This document shows, in pieces, positions 46,831 through 56,023 of a stretch of 64,000 nucleotides of DNA. The position numbers were made by a program, and so were the translations under genes. This DNA comes from Streptomyces xinghaiensis S187 (GTDB taxonomy: Bacteria > Actinomycetota > Actinomycetes > Streptomycetales > Streptomycetaceae): NCBI RefSeq assembly GCF_000220705.2, contig NZ_CP023202.1, positions 5,796,501 through 5,860,500 of the forward strand, given 5' to 3'. The notes under the pieces were generated by a model, which did no database searches, was not told the DNA's origin, and was given only the letters and a program-made list of their open reading frames with translations. The stretch's first letter is position 1. Every line of letters starts with the position of its first letter.

Positions 46831-47586
46831 ATGGCAACGCTTGAAATCCACGACCTGCACGTCTCCGTCGAGGTCGAGAACGGCACGAAGGAGATCCTGT
46901 CCGGGGTCGATCTGACCGTGAAGCAGGGCGAGACGCACGCCATCATGGGCCCGAACGGCTCCGGCAAGTCCACCCTCGCCTACTCCCTCGCGGGTCACCC
47001 CAAGTACACCGTCACCGGCGGCACCGTCACCCTCGACGGCGAGAACGTCCTGGAGATGTCCGTCGACGAGCGGGCCCGCGCCGGCCTCTTCCTCGCCATG
47101 CAGTACCCGGTCGAGGTCCCCGGCGTCTCCGTCTCCAACTTCCTCCGCACCTCCGCCACCGCCATCCGCGGCGAGGCCCCCAAGCTGCGCACCTGGGTGA
47201 AGGAGGTCAAGGGAGCCATGGAGCGGCTGAACATGGACCCGGCCTTCGCCGAGCGCAACGTCAACGAGGGCTTCTCCGGCGGTGAGAAGAAGCGCCACGA
47301 GATCCTCCAGCTGGAGCTGCTCAAGCCGAAGGTCGCGATCCTCGACGAGACCGACTCCGGTCTGGACGTGGACGCGCTGCGCACCGTCTCCGAGGGCGTC
47401 AACCGCGTCCGGGAGACCGGCGAGACCGGCACCCTGCTGATCACGCACTACACCCGCATCCTGCGGTACATCAAGCCCGACCACGTGCACGTGTTCGCCC
47501 GGGGCCGGATCGCCGAGTCCGGCGGCCCGGAGCTGGCCGACAAGCTCGAGGCCGAGGGCTACGAGGCCTACACGAAGGAGGCCTGA
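46831..47586 (+). CDS. sufC: Fe-S cluster assembly ATPase SufC
   Basis: A 251-residue ABC-type ATPase that drives SufB-SufD conformational change. Walker A GPNGSGKST, the signature region EGFSGGEKKRHEILQL, Walker B VAILDETDSGLDVDALR and THYTRIL are typical of SufC. ATG with a CAGGAG-type ribosome site (CAGGAGTCCTGAGGC region) upstream. sufS starts 5 bases after its stop. Confidence 0.96.
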   Translation: MATLEIHDLHVSVEVENGTKEILSGVDLTVKQGETHAIMGPNGSGKSTLAYSLAGHPKYTVTGGTVTLDGENVLEMSVDERARAGLFLAMQYPVEVPGVSVSNFLRTSATAIRGEAPKLRTWVKEVKGAMERLNMDPAFAERNVNEGFSGGEKKRHEILQLELLKPKVAILDETDSGLDVDALRTVSEGVNRVRETGETGTLLITHYTRILRYIKPDHVHVFARGRIAESGGPELADKLEAEGYEAYTKEA

Positions 47587-47591
47587 GCCGA

Positions 47592-48863
47592 GTGACACAG
47601 CTGCCGGGCCTCCTCACGGCGTCGTCGTACGACGTGGAGGCGATCCGCAAGGACTTCCCCCTCCTGGACCGCACGGTCCACGACGGGAAGAAGATCGTGT
47701 ACCTGGACAACGCGGCCACCTCGCAGAAGCCGCGCCAGGTCCTCGACGCGCTGAACGCCTACTACGAGCGCCACAACGCCAATGTGCACCGCGGTGTGCA
47801 CGTGCTCGCGGAGGAGGCCACGGCGCTGTACGAGGGCGCCCGTGACAAGGTGGCCGCGTTCGTCAACGCCCCGAGCCGCGACGAAGTGATCTTCACCAAG
47901 AACGCCTCGGAGTCGCTCAACCTCGTCGCCAACATGCTGGGCTGGGCCGACGAGCCCTACCGCGTGGACAGCGACACCGAGATCGTCATAACGGAGATGG
48001 AGCACCACTCCAACATCGTTCCGTGGCAGCTGCTCGCGCAGCGCACCGGCGCGAAGCTGAAGTGGTTCGGCCTCACCGACGACGGCCGGCTCGACCTGTC
48101 GGAGATCGACCGGATCATCACCGAGAAGACCAAGGTCGTCTCGTTCACCCTGGTCTCCAACATCATGGGCACGGTCAACCCGGTCGACAAGATCATCCGC
48201 CGGGCCCAGGACGTCGGGGCGCTCACCGTCATCGACGCCTCCCAGGCCGCCCCGCACATGCCGCTGGACGTGCAGGCGCTCCAGGCCGACTTCGTGGCCT
48301 TCACCGGCCACAAGATGTGCGGCCCGACCGGCATCGGCGTCCTCTGGGGCCGCCAGGAGCTGCTGGAGGACCTGCCGCCGTTCCTGGGCGGGGGCGAGAT
48401 GATCGAGACGGTGTCGATGCACCACTCGACCTACGCCCCGGCACCGCACAAGTTCGAGGCGGGCACGCCCCCGATCGCCCAGGCCGTCGGCCTCGGCGCG
48501 GCCGTGGACTACCTCACCTCGATCGGCATGGACAAGATCGCGGCCCATGAGCACACCATCACCGAGTACGCCGTCCGCCGGCTCCGGGAGGTCCCGGACC
48601 TGCGGATCATCGGACCGGTGACGGCCGAGGACCGCGGCGCGGCGATCTCCTTCACGCTCGGCGACATCCACCCGCACGACGTGGGCCAGGTCCTGGACGA
48701 GCAGGGCATCGCAGTCCGGGTCGGCCACCACTGCGCGCGGCCCGTCTGCCTGCGGTACGGAATTCCCGCGACCACGCGAGCGTCGTTCTATCTGTACTCC
48801 ACCCCGGCCGAGGTCGACGCCCTGGTCGACGGCCTGGAGCACGTACGGAACTTCTTCGGCTGA
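47592..48863 (+). CDS. sufS: Cysteine desulfurase SufS
   Basis: A 423-residue PLP enzyme that takes sulfur from cysteine for cluster assembly. The PLP Lys is K241 (FTGHKMCGPTG) and the persulfide Cys is C381 (HHCARPVCLRYG), as in the group II SufS family. Other blocks: YLDNAATSQKP, THEMEHHSN-type ITEMEHHSNIVPWQ and VIDASQAAPHMPLDV. GTG start right after sufC with GCCGAG upstream. It passes sulfur to SufU, encoded next. Confidence 0.96.
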   Translation: MTQLPGLLTASSYDVEAIRKDFPLLDRTVHDGKKIVYLDNAATSQKPRQVLDALNAYYERHNANVHRGVHVLAEEATALYEGARDKVAAFVNAPSRDEVIFTKNASESLNLVANMLGWADEPYRVDSDTEIVITEMEHHSNIVPWQLLAQRTGAKLKWFGLTDDGRLDLSEIDRIITEKTKVVSFTLVSNIMGTVNPVDKIIRRAQDVGALTVIDASQAAPHMPLDVQALQADFVAFTGHKMCGPTGIGVLWGRQELLEDLPPFLGGGEMIETVSMHHSTYAPAPHKFEAGTPPIAQAVGLGAAVDYLTSIGMDKIAAHEHTITEYAVRRLREVPDLRIIGPVTAEDRGAAISFTLGDIHPHDVGQVLDEQGIAVRVGHHCARPVCLRYGIPATTRASFYLYSTPAEVDALVDGLEHVRNFFG

Positions 48864-48886
48864 CGGACGGACGAGGGCTGACTGCT

Positions 48887-49351
48887 GTGAAGCTGGATTC
48901 CATGTACCAGGACGTCATCCTGGACCACTACAAGCACCCCCACGGGCGTGGTCTGCGCGACGGTGACGCCGAGGTGCACCATGTCAACCCGACGTGCGGG
49001 GACGAGATCACCCTGCGCGTGCGGCTCGACGGCGAGACCATCGAGGACGTCAGCTACGACGGCCAGGGCTGCTCCATCAGCCAGGCCAGCGCCTCGGTGC
49101 TCAACGAACTGCTGGTCGGCAAGGAGCTCGCCGAGGCGCGGAGGATCCAGGAGACCTTCCTGGAACTGATGCAGTCCAAGGGCAGGCTGGAGCCCGACGA
49201 CGCGATGGAGGAGGTGCTGGAGGACGCGGTCGCGTTCGCCGGCGTCTCGAAGTACCCGGCGCGCGTGAAGTGCGCCCTGCTGTCCTGGATGGCCTGGAAG
49301 GACGCCACGGCGCAGGCACTGGGCGACGAGTCAGCGAAGGAGTCGGCATGA
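48887..49351 (+). CDS. sufU: SufU sulfur-acceptor / Fe-S assembly protein
   Basis: A 154-residue SufU that accepts persulfide from SufS in Gram-positives. Conserved zinc/sulfur Cys residues are C37 (NPTCGDE), C62 (GQGCSISQAS) and C129 (RVKCALLSW), with the 18-21-residue SufU insertion region (LVGKELAEARRIQETFL). GTG start. It overlaps the next gene by ATGA. Confidence 0.95.
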   Translation: MKLDSMYQDVILDHYKHPHGRGLRDGDAEVHHVNPTCGDEITLRVRLDGETIEDVSYDGQGCSISQASASVLNELLVGKELAEARRIQETFLELMQSKGRLEPDDAMEEVLEDAVAFAGVSKYPARVKCALLSWMAWKDATAQALGDESAKESA

Positions 49352-49683
49352 CCGAGACCGCACAGACCACCAAGCCCGCGAGCGAGGAAGAGGTCCGCGA
49401 GGCCCTCTACGACGTCGTCGACCCGGAGCTGGGCATCGACGTCGTCAACCTCGGCCTGATCTACGGCATCCACGTCGACGACTCGAACATCGCCACCATC
49501 GACATGACGCTGACGTCCGCGGCCTGCCCGCTGACCGATGTCATCGAGGACCAGGCGAAGTCGGCCACCGACGGGATCGTCAACGAGCTCCGGATCAACT
49601 GGGTCTGGATGCCGCCGTGGGGCCCCGACAAGATCACCGACGAGGGCCGCGAGCAGCTCCGCGCCCTGGGCTTCAACGTCTGA
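49348..49683 (+). CDS. sufT: MIP18/DUF59 metal-sulfur cluster biosynthesis protein (SufT-like)
   Basis: A 111-residue DUF59-family protein, last in the suf operon, involved in cluster maturation or delivery. Landmarks: REALYDVVDPELGIDVVNLGLIYG, MTLTSAACPLTDVI with the conserved Cys, and VWMPPWGPDKITDEGREQL. ATG overlaps the sufU stop. Confidence 0.93.
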   Translation: MTETAQTTKPASEEEVREALYDVVDPELGIDVVNLGLIYGIHVDDSNIATIDMTLTSAACPLTDVIEDQAKSATDGIVNELRINWVWMPPWGPDKITDEGREQLRALGFNV

Positions 49684-49826
49684 CGCGGCGGCGCGGGCCC
49701 GTCCCGCCGCCACCGTCCACCGCCCCGCCCGGGGCCGCACCCGGCGCGGGGCGGAGGCGTGCCCGGGTCCGCCCCGGCCGGTGACCGGGCGCTGAGACCG
49801 GTTCGCGGGCCCGTAGCCGGACCGGT

Positions 49827-49832
49827 TAGCGT
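49827..49832 (+). promoter_or_regulatory. Leaderless-type -10 for dapD
   Basis: TAGCGT, then TCGGTC, then ATG at 49839. No Shine-Dalgarno sequence is visible, so the mRNA probably begins at the start codon. Confidence 0.5.
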
Positions 49833-49838
49833 TCGGTC

Positions 49839-50828
49839 ATGACCGATGCAGCCACCACCCGTAAGACCGGCGCGGCCGCCGCCGGGCTCGCCACCCTCGC
49901 CGCCGACGGCACCGTCCTCGACACCTGGTTCCCGGCACCCGAGCTCATCGCCGAGCCCGGCCCGGCCGGGACCGAGCGGCTGACCCCGGAGCGTGCCGCC
50001 GAACTGCTGGGCGAGTCCGCACCCAAGGCGCTGGGCCCCGATCCGCGCCGCGGCGTCGAGGTGATCGCCGTCCGAACCGTCATCGCCTCGCTCGACGACA
50101 AGCCGGCCGACGCCCACGACGCCTACCTGCGGCTGCATCTGCTCAGCCACCGCCTGGTCCAGCCGCACGGCCAGAACCTCGACGGGATCTTCGGCCTGCT
50201 GGCCAACGTCGCCTGGACGAGCCTCGGCCCGGTCCCCGTCGACCAGGTCGAGACGGTCCGGCTCGCGGCCCGCGCCGAGGGGCTGCACCTCGCCGTCACC
50301 AGCGTCGACAAGTTCCCCCGCATGACCGACTACGTCGCCCCGGCGGGCGTCCGGATCGCCGACGCCGACCGGGTGCGCCTCGGCGCCCACCTCGCCGCCG
50401 GCACCACCGTGATGCACGAGGGCTTCGTCAACTTCAACGCCGGCACGCTGGGCCACTCCATGGTCGAGGGACGGATCAGCGCGGGTGTGGTCGTCGGCGA
50501 CGGCTCCGACATCGGCGGCGGCGCCTCGATCATGGGCACGCTCTCCGGCGGCGGCAAGCAGGTCATCTCCATCGGCGAGCGCTGCCTGCTCGGCGCGGAG
50601 GCGGGCATCGGCATCGCCCTCGGCGACGACTGCGTCGTCGAGGCCGGCCTCTACGTCACCGCGGGCACCCGCGTCAGCCTGCCGGACGGCAGCATCGTCA
50701 AGGCCGTGGAGCTCTCCGGCGCCCACAACCTCCTCTTCCGCCGCAACTCCACCACCGGCAAGGTCGAGGCCCTCCAGCGCACCGGCTCCTGGGGCGGCCT
50801 GAACGCGGCCCTGCACAGCAACGACTGA
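49839..50828 (+). CDS. dapD: 2,3,4,5-tetrahydropyridine-2,6-dicarboxylate N-succinyltransferase
   Basis: A 329-residue actinobacterial-type DapD, making N-succinyl-2-amino-6-oxopimelate for meso-diaminopimelate and lysine. A divergent N-terminal domain is followed by a left-handed beta-helix with hexapeptide-like repeats (VRLGAHLAAGTTVMHEGFVNFNAG, VEGRISAGVVVGDGSDIGGGASIMG, GERCLLGAEAGIGIALGDDCVVEAG). Leaderless-type start. A hairpin terminator follows. Confidence 0.95.
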   Translation: MTDAATTRKTGAAAAGLATLAADGTVLDTWFPAPELIAEPGPAGTERLTPERAAELLGESAPKALGPDPRRGVEVIAVRTVIASLDDKPADAHDAYLRLHLLSHRLVQPHGQNLDGIFGLLANVAWTSLGPVPVDQVETVRLAARAEGLHLAVTSVDKFPRMTDYVAPAGVRIADADRVRLGAHLAAGTTVMHEGFVNFNAGTLGHSMVEGRISAGVVVGDGSDIGGGASIMGTLSGGGKQVISIGERCLLGAEAGIGIALGDDCVVEAGLYVTAGTRVSLPDGSIVKAVELSGAHNLLFRRNSTTGKVEALQRTGSWGGLNAALHSND

Positions 50829-50860
50829 CCGGCGGCAGCCGTCACGGCCCATGCCATACG

Positions 50861-50900
50861 GGCCCGTGCGGCCCCCTGAATCACGGGGACCGCACGGGCC
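50861..50900. terminator. Bidirectional hairpin after dapD
   Basis: GGCCCGTGCGG pairs with CCGCACGGGCC (11 bp), extended inside by CCCC/GGGG past a one-base bulge. It lies between dapD and the convergent DUF397 gene. Confidence 0.7.
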
Positions 50901-50986
50901 GTGGGCGGGGCCGTCCTCAAGACCCCTGGCGGGGCGGTGACGCCGATGGCGCGAGTTGCGGCCGGGGCCCGCACCGGCGGCCCGTC

Positions 50987-51190
50987 TCAGCGCAGGTGGT
51001 CGACGAACGTGCTCCAAGCGGACCGGCTGAAGCAGATCACGGGGCCGCCGGGGCGCTTACTGTCCCGGACCGGGACGGTGCCGGGTATGTTGCCGGCGAC
51101 CTCTACGCACTCGTTGTTGCCGCCGCTGTACGTGCTGCTGCGCCACCTCACGGCCGGCAGGTCCGGCATGCTGCGGTGTGCGTTCTTCAT
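50987..51190 (-). CDS. DUF397 protein
   Basis: A 67-residue DUF397 protein (WRSSTYSGGNNECVEVA, VRDSKRPGGPVICFSRSAWSTFV), a small family found next to XRE/DUF5753 regulators in Streptomyces, as in the whiJ locus. The ATG overlaps the stop of the XRE gene (ATGA), so the two are coupled. Members are thought to antagonise the paired DNA-binding protein. Confidence 0.92.
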   Translation of the reverse strand: MKNAHRSMPDLPAVRWRSSTYSGGNNECVEVAGNIPGTVPVRDSKRPGGPVICFSRSAWSTFVDHLR

Positions 51191-52071
51191 GATCTGTGCT
51201 CCCTGGCCCGGCGTTGGATGACGGCGAGGGACTCCACCGGAGACAGCGCGGTCGTGCGAGCGGCGTCGAACAGCTCCCGGTACCGGGCGACTTCCGCCTC
51301 TCGTTCGAACCACATCGAGCCGGTCGGGTTGTCCGCCAGCACTACGTCGAGCGCCCCGTCCTCGGGAAAGCCCAGCACTACATATGGGCCGAACATACTC
51401 GCATGCGCTCCCCGGGAGAACGGCAGCACCTGGAGCGTCACGTTCGGACGCTCGGAGGCGGTCAGGAGGTGCCGCAGTTGCGCGCTCATGACCTCCGGAC
51501 CGCCGACCTGTTGGACGAGAACGGCTTCCGAGAGAACGGCCCAGAAATGCAGCGGGGAATCGCCGGTCAGGCGTTCCTGGCGGGCCAGGCGTACCTGGAC
51601 GAACTTCTCGATCTCGTCCGCCGTCTGCCACTGCCGTGAGGCCACGGTGACGGCCCGGACGTAGTCGGGCGTCTGGAGCAGGCCGGGGACGAGCTGGGCC
51701 TGGAAGGTGCGGATCGAGCCCGCCATGGCCTCCAGAGCGATGTAGTCGCGGTACGTGTCGGCGAGTACCGGGCCGTACTGGTTCCACCACCCTTCTCTGC
51801 GGCGCCGGTTGGCCTTCCGGGCCAGGGTGCTCAACCGCGTCCGCAGCTCGGGGTCCGACACCTCGTATGCCTGAAGCATCGCCGTCAGATCGGGCAACCG
51901 GACGGTGACCCGGCCGTTCTCGATACGGCTGATCTTGCCCTTCGTGCAGTCGAGCGCTTCCGCCGCCTGCGATGTGGTCAATGCGGCTGCTTCCCGCAAA
52001 CGGCGCAACTCGTCCCCGAGTTGGCGGCCCAGGACAGTCGATGGATTCGGAGTGGCGCTTTTCGCGAGCAT
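51187..52071 (-). CDS. XRE-family regulator with DUF5753 (WhiJ-like)
   Basis: A 294-residue regulator with an N-terminal XRE helix-turn-helix (LREAAALTTSQAAEALDCTKGKISRIENG, residues ~27-55). A C-terminal DUF5753 domain contains FQAQLVPGLLQTPDYVRA, RLARQERL, AVLSEAVL and VLPFSRGAHASMFG. It resembles WhiJ, a Streptomyces developmental repressor. It is divergent from an HATPase gene and coupled to DUF397, completing the usual trio. Target genes unknown. Confidence 0.92.
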   Translation of the reverse strand: MLAKSATPNPSTVLGRQLGDELRRLREAAALTTSQAAEALDCTKGKISRIENGRVTVRLPDLTAMLQAYEVSDPELRTRLSTLARKANRRRREGWWNQYGPVLADTYRDYIALEAMAGSIRTFQAQLVPGLLQTPDYVRAVTVASRQWQTADEIEKFVQVRLARQERLTGDSPLHFWAVLSEAVLVQQVGGPEVMSAQLRHLLTASERPNVTLQVLPFSRGAHASMFGPYVVLGFPEDGALDVVLADNPTGSMWFEREAEVARYRELFDAARTTALSPVESLAVIQRRAREHRS

Positions 52072-52156
52072 GCGAACACCTTTAGCAGAGCGGTGACTTG
52101 CGGGGATGGGCGTTAACCCGGAAGAGCGAACATTGGCATCATTTCAGTCGTCAACG

Positions 52157-52184
52157 TTGCAGATGCGCTTGATGCGCCTACATT
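52157..52184 (+). promoter_or_regulatory. Candidate promoter for the HATPase gene
   Basis: TTGCAG (52157-52162), 16 bases, TACATT (52179-52184), in a relatively AT-rich divergent region. It would give a leader of about 85 bases. Confidence 0.35.
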
Positions 52185-52273
52185 CTGCCGGACATGGACA
52201 CCGGCTCCACCCCGCCTCAAATGAGCGTCAGCGGTGGGGACTCCGGTGGAACGTCGAGCATCAGGGGGCTGCC

Positions 52274-52915
52274 ATGGCAGCAATGCGCAACGAACTCGTC
52301 TTCCGGCTCTCCCGCCGGCGCAGCAGCGTCCCCAGAGCGCGGGCGCTGCTGCACGCGCTGCTGGGTGACTGGGGTGTCGGTGAAGAGGCCGCGGATACGG
52401 CCGAGTTGGTGCTGTCGGAGCTGGTGACCAACGCCCTGTGCGTCCGCGCGCCGAAGGACCGGCAGGTGGGGGTCCGCATCGTGCGGGCGGAGGCGGACGG
52501 GCTGCTGCGGCTGGAGGTCAGCGATGCCGGAACCGGCACACCGGAGATCCGCAGCCCCGCAGCGGACGAAACCGGCGGACGCGGCCTGCTGCTCGTGGAA
52601 ACCCTCTCCCACCGCTGGGGTGTGCGGCGGCGCGAAGGCGGAATCGGCAAGACCGTCTGGGCCGAGGTCAAGGCTCCGGGCCTCGCGCCGCGTCCCGGCG
52701 CCGGTACGGAGGTCGCGGCGGTGGCCGTCCGGGCGGGCCGGCAGGTCCGCGTGCGGGGCGCCTGGCGTACCGTCCGCGACGTCCGCGCCGAGCCCTGTGC
52801 CTCCGGCGGGCTCGTGGTGACCTTTGCCCTGGACACGGGCCCGGCGCTGTGCCTGAGCGCGGCCGAACCGCTGACCGTACGCGACGGTGCCGATGCGGCC
52901 TCGCCGACTGACTGA
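52274..52915 (+). CDS. HATPase_c ATP-binding regulator (anti-sigma-like)
   Basis: A 213-residue protein with a GHKL ATPase domain of the RsbW/SpoIIAB type: N-box AELVLSELVTNALC, a G1 region LEVSDAGTGTP and GGRGLLLVETLSHRWGV. The C-terminal ~65 residues are a basic, beta-like extension (VRAGRQVRVRGAWRTVRD). The start ATG is taken after AGGGGG. It is divergent from the XRE gene; such trios occur in whiJ-like loci. Whether it is a kinase for a STAS protein, such as the one at 36394, is unknown. Confidence 0.88.
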   Translation: MAAMRNELVFRLSRRRSSVPRARALLHALLGDWGVGEEAADTAELVLSELVTNALCVRAPKDRQVGVRIVRAEADGLLRLEVSDAGTGTPEIRSPAADETGGRGLLLVETLSHRWGVRRREGGIGKTVWAEVKAPGLAPRPGAGTEVAAVAVRAGRQVRVRGAWRTVRDVRAEPCASGGLVVTFALDTGPALCLSAAEPLTVRDGADAASPTD

Positions 52916-53081
52916 CGTCAACGGTCGTGTTCGGGAGGGGCCGGCCCGCCGGGCGTCACCACGCACATGGCCGGACGGGCCCGCGGCCGATGCACCCGGC
53001 GCCGCAGTTCCGCGCCCCAACCCGGCCGAGCGGCACGGCTGTTCCGCCCCCTGGCGCGGGACGGGGCACGATACTCGGCAC

Positions 53082-53948
53082 ATGACCTCGATCTACCGCA
53101 GCACGGCGGGCCGGGAATGCGTCCAGCGCTGGTGCCTCGACCGGCTCGCCGCGTGGCCGGTGCCGCACGAACGGAAGACGGTGACGGCCAAGGGGGCGCC
53201 GACCCATGTGGTCCTCGCCGGCTCCGGCGCGACGACGGTCGTGTTCGTCCCGGGCACCAACTTCAACGCCGCCGCGTCGCTGCCGCTGGCCACCGCCCTG
53301 GCCGCCGCCGGCCACCGGGTGCTGCTGGTGGACGTCCCGGGCCAGCCCGGACTCAGCTCCGGCGACCGTCGTCCGGCCGGCGGCCGGCTGTCCTGGTACG
53401 GGGCGTGGCTGGGCGAGGTGATCGAGAAGTTCTCGCCGGAGCCGGTGGCGGTGATGGGGCACTCCTTCGGCGCCGCCATCGCCCTGTCCAGCGACTCCGC
53501 CCGGATCGGCCGGCTCGTCCTGGTCTCTCCCGGCGGGCTGACCCGGCTGAGGCTGACCCCCACCGTGCTGGCCGCCTCCACCGCCTGGTTCCTGCGGCCC
53601 GCGCCGTCGCACAGCGCCCGGCTCCTGCGCACGATGCTCGCACCCGGCCACGCGCCCCGCGAGGAAGTGGTGGACTGGATGACCCTGGTCGCCCGGCATG
53701 TGCGCTCCAGCGGGGCACCCGGCGCCGCCGCCCTGCCCGCACGGCCGGTTCCCCGCCTGGTGGTCACGGGGGAGCACGATGTCTTCCTTCCCCCCGGGCG
53801 GCTCGGCCCGGCGGTGCGCGCCACCCTCGGCGTGGAGTTGGGCGTGGTCCCCGGGGCCGGGCACCTGGTGGTCGAGGAACGCCCCGGCCACCTGGCCGCC
53901 CTGCTGGACCAACCGGGCCGTCCCGCCTCCGGCACCCCTGCGGCGTAG
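53082..53948 (+). CDS. Alpha/beta hydrolase
   Basis: A 288-residue alpha/beta-hydrolase-fold protein. Oxyanion strand VVFVPGTNFNAAASLP, nucleophile elbow GHSFGAA, acid in TGEHDVFLPP and His in PGAGHLVVEE form a complete triad. No signal peptide. Substrate unknown. The ATG has no clear ribosome site; GATACT lies 6 bases upstream, a weak leaderless-type -10. Confidence 0.87.
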   Translation: MTSIYRSTAGRECVQRWCLDRLAAWPVPHERKTVTAKGAPTHVVLAGSGATTVVFVPGTNFNAAASLPLATALAAAGHRVLLVDVPGQPGLSSGDRRPAGGRLSWYGAWLGEVIEKFSPEPVAVMGHSFGAAIALSSDSARIGRLVLVSPGGLTRLRLTPTVLAASTAWFLRPAPSHSARLLRTMLAPGHAPREEVVDWMTLVARHVRSSGAPGAAALPARPVPRLVVTGEHDVFLPPGRLGPAVRATLGVELGVVPGAGHLVVEERPGHLAALLDQPGRPASGTPAA

Positions 53949-54119
53949 GCCGGGGGTGCCGTCCGCCCCGGCCGCCCCGGCCGGAAGATGGATTCGACCG
54001 TGCCCTGCCGTCCGTCCCGCTCCATGCCCCTGGCCACGGGGACATGCTCGTACTGCCCGTACCGGTCGCCGTGTCGGCCCGGCCGGGGCGGCGGATGCCC
54101 GGGGGCCGGGAGAGCTTCC

Positions 54120-54160
54120 CGTCCCGGGTCACCGCCCCTCCGTGGCGGTGACCCGGGACG
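54120..54160. terminator. 17-bp bidirectional hairpin before the nuclease gene
   Basis: Bases 54120-54136 pair perfectly with 54144-54160 around a 7-base loop (CCTCCGT). It ends 6 bases before the nuclease stop and serves the convergent hydrolase as well. Confidence 0.8.
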
Positions 54161-54166
54161 CCGCGG

Positions 54167-56023
54167 TCAGGGGCGGAAGCGGAGGACCTGGGGGTCGTGG
54201 TCGCTCGCCTGGTCGGCGAACTCCGCGTTGATGTGGACGATGTCGTAGTCCGCGTGGCGGATCGCGCGGCTGGTCAGCATGTGGTCCAGCACCTGCGAGT
54301 TGCCGTTGTAGACGTAGCCGTAGCGCTCGTCGCGCGGCAGGCGGTCCACCAGGTCGGTGAGGATCCGGCCCCGGTCGGTGAGGGCTTCCACGGTCGGCGA
54401 GAAGTCGAAGTCGTTGATGTCGCCGGCGACCACGACCTTCGCCTTGCGGTCCAGCTCCAGCAGCGACTTCACCCAGCCGCCCACCAGCTTCGCCTGGGCG
54501 ATCCGCTGGGTCTCCGAGGAGCGCGCCGGGGGCTGGAAGCGGCCGTCGAGCGCCTGGTCGCCGCCCTTGCTGGCGAAGTGGTTGGCGACGACGAAGACCG
54601 GTTCGCCGCGGAAGCGGAACTCGGCCGCGAGGGGCTTGCGGCTGTCGTCCCAGGCGGCGTTCTCCGGGCGGACGCGGCCGGGGTTGGCGGAGAGGCCCAC
54701 CTCGCCGTCCGCGCCGCGCAGCGGGACGGCGGACGTGGTGGCGTCACCGCCCGGGACGTCGGGGAAGGAGACCCGCTCGGGGTTGTAGAGGAAGGCCACC
54801 CGGATGTTGCCGCCGGGCTGGCCGCCGTCCTCGTCGTCGGCCGGGTCGATCTGGCGCCACGCGTACGAGGGCCCGCCCGCGGCGGCGATGGCCTCGGTCA
54901 GCTTCCGCAGTGTGGCGTCGGCGCTCACCACCGCGTCATTCGTCGGGCCGTTGTCGTCCTGGACCTCCTCCAGGGCGACGATGTCGGGCGAGGCGAGGTT
55001 GTGGACCAGGGCCTCGGCGAGCCGGGTGAACTTCTCGTCCGGGTTCTTCGGGGAGAGGTTCTCCACGTTGTACGTGGCAACGGACAGTTCGCCGGCCCGC
55101 TGCGGCCGGGTCCGCTCCCGGTCCGGGCCGCTGTCCTCCAGTGTTCCCAGTTCGGTGGCCTGGAGCTCGTAGCCGCCGAACTGGTCGTAGTCCAGGGGGC
55201 CGGCGGTAGTGCCGGTGAGCCGGTCGCCGACATCGGCCTGCGGGAACGGCCGTTCGGCGAAGGGGATGAGGGAGGCGACCTTCAGCCGGGCGCCGTTCTG
55301 GTCGCGGTACGAGGCGTAGAGCGTGCCGCCGCGCGCGGTGGGGTTCTCGCGCGGATCGGCCGTCACCCACAGTTCGTTGTAGCGGCTGGAGGGGCCGACG
55401 ACGCCGGCGTCGGAGACCTGGACGCGCATGCCCTCCAGCGACTCGTGGCGGTCCAGCGCGTAGCGGTGCGGACGGAGCGGAAGGTGCTCGATGCTGCCGC
55501 CGCCGCGCGCCTCGGGGGCGTAACGGTTCGGCACCGAGGCGCCGTTGAGCCGGAAGGCGGCGGGGAGGGCGTTGCCGGAGGAGTCCACCGTCCAGGTGGC
55601 GCCGGAGATCTGGGTGACGGACTGGAGTCCGGCGTCCCGGCCGCCCGGGTAGTACTCGCCGACGGTGCCGGAGACCAGCACCGCGTCGCCCACCGCGACG
55701 GCCGGGGTCTTCGAGCCGGTGAAGACGAACACGCCCTCGCTGGTGGCCGGGTCGCGGTCCGGCCGCGGGTCCTGCACCCAGAAGCCGCGCGCGGAGCCGA
55801 AGGCGCGGACCGCGGTGACCACGCCGGGGACGTCGGTGACCCGCTCGCCGTCGTACGGGGAGAGGCGGGTGTTCCCCTGGATGTCGTGGATGCGCGGCTG
55901 CGCGGCCTCGGCCTGCTGCGGCGCGGCCAGCAGTCCGGCCGCGAGCGCGGTGGCGGCCAGCGTGCCCAGCGCGGCGGTGCGGCGGAGCGGTCGGGCGGCG
56001 GCGGGCGGGGCTATCGGGTCCAT
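54167..56023 (-). CDS. Secreted endonuclease/exonuclease/phosphatase-family nuclease
   Basis: A 618-residue exported protein. Residues 1-40 are a signal peptide with basic head and cleavage near AEA-AQ. Residues ~45-330 are an ExeM/lamin-tail-associated beta region (IHDIQGNTRLSPYDGERVTDVPGVVTAV, GFWVQDPRPDRDP). Residues ~350-618 are an EEP catalytic domain: LSVATYNVENL, the metal Glu in DIVALEEVQDD, VANHFASKGGDQ, VVVAGDINDFDFSP and the terminal SDHDPQV. A role in extracellular DNA degradation is likely from the family. CCGGAG lies just upstream of the chosen ATG. Confidence 0.91.
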   Translation of the reverse strand: MDPIAPPAAARPLRRTAALGTLAATALAAGLLAAPQQAEAAQPRIHDIQGNTRLSPYDGERVTDVPGVVTAVRAFGSARGFWVQDPRPDRDPATSEGVFVFTGSKTPAVAVGDAVLVSGTVGEYYPGGRDAGLQSVTQISGATWTVDSSGNALPAAFRLNGASVPNRYAPEARGGGSIEHLPLRPHRYALDRHESLEGMRVQVSDAGVVGPSSRYNELWVTADPRENPTARGGTLYASYRDQNGARLKVASLIPFAERPFPQADVGDRLTGTTAGPLDYDQFGGYELQATELGTLEDSGPDRERTRPQRAGELSVATYNVENLSPKNPDEKFTRLAEALVHNLASPDIVALEEVQDDNGPTNDAVVSADATLRKLTEAIAAAGGPSYAWRQIDPADDEDGGQPGGNIRVAFLYNPERVSFPDVPGGDATTSAVPLRGADGEVGLSANPGRVRPENAAWDDSRKPLAAEFRFRGEPVFVVANHFASKGGDQALDGRFQPPARSSETQRIAQAKLVGGWVKSLLELDRKAKVVVAGDINDFDFSPTVEALTDRGRILTDLVDRLPRDERYGYVYNGNSQVLDHMLTSRAIRHADYDIVHINAEFADQASDHDPQVLRFRP

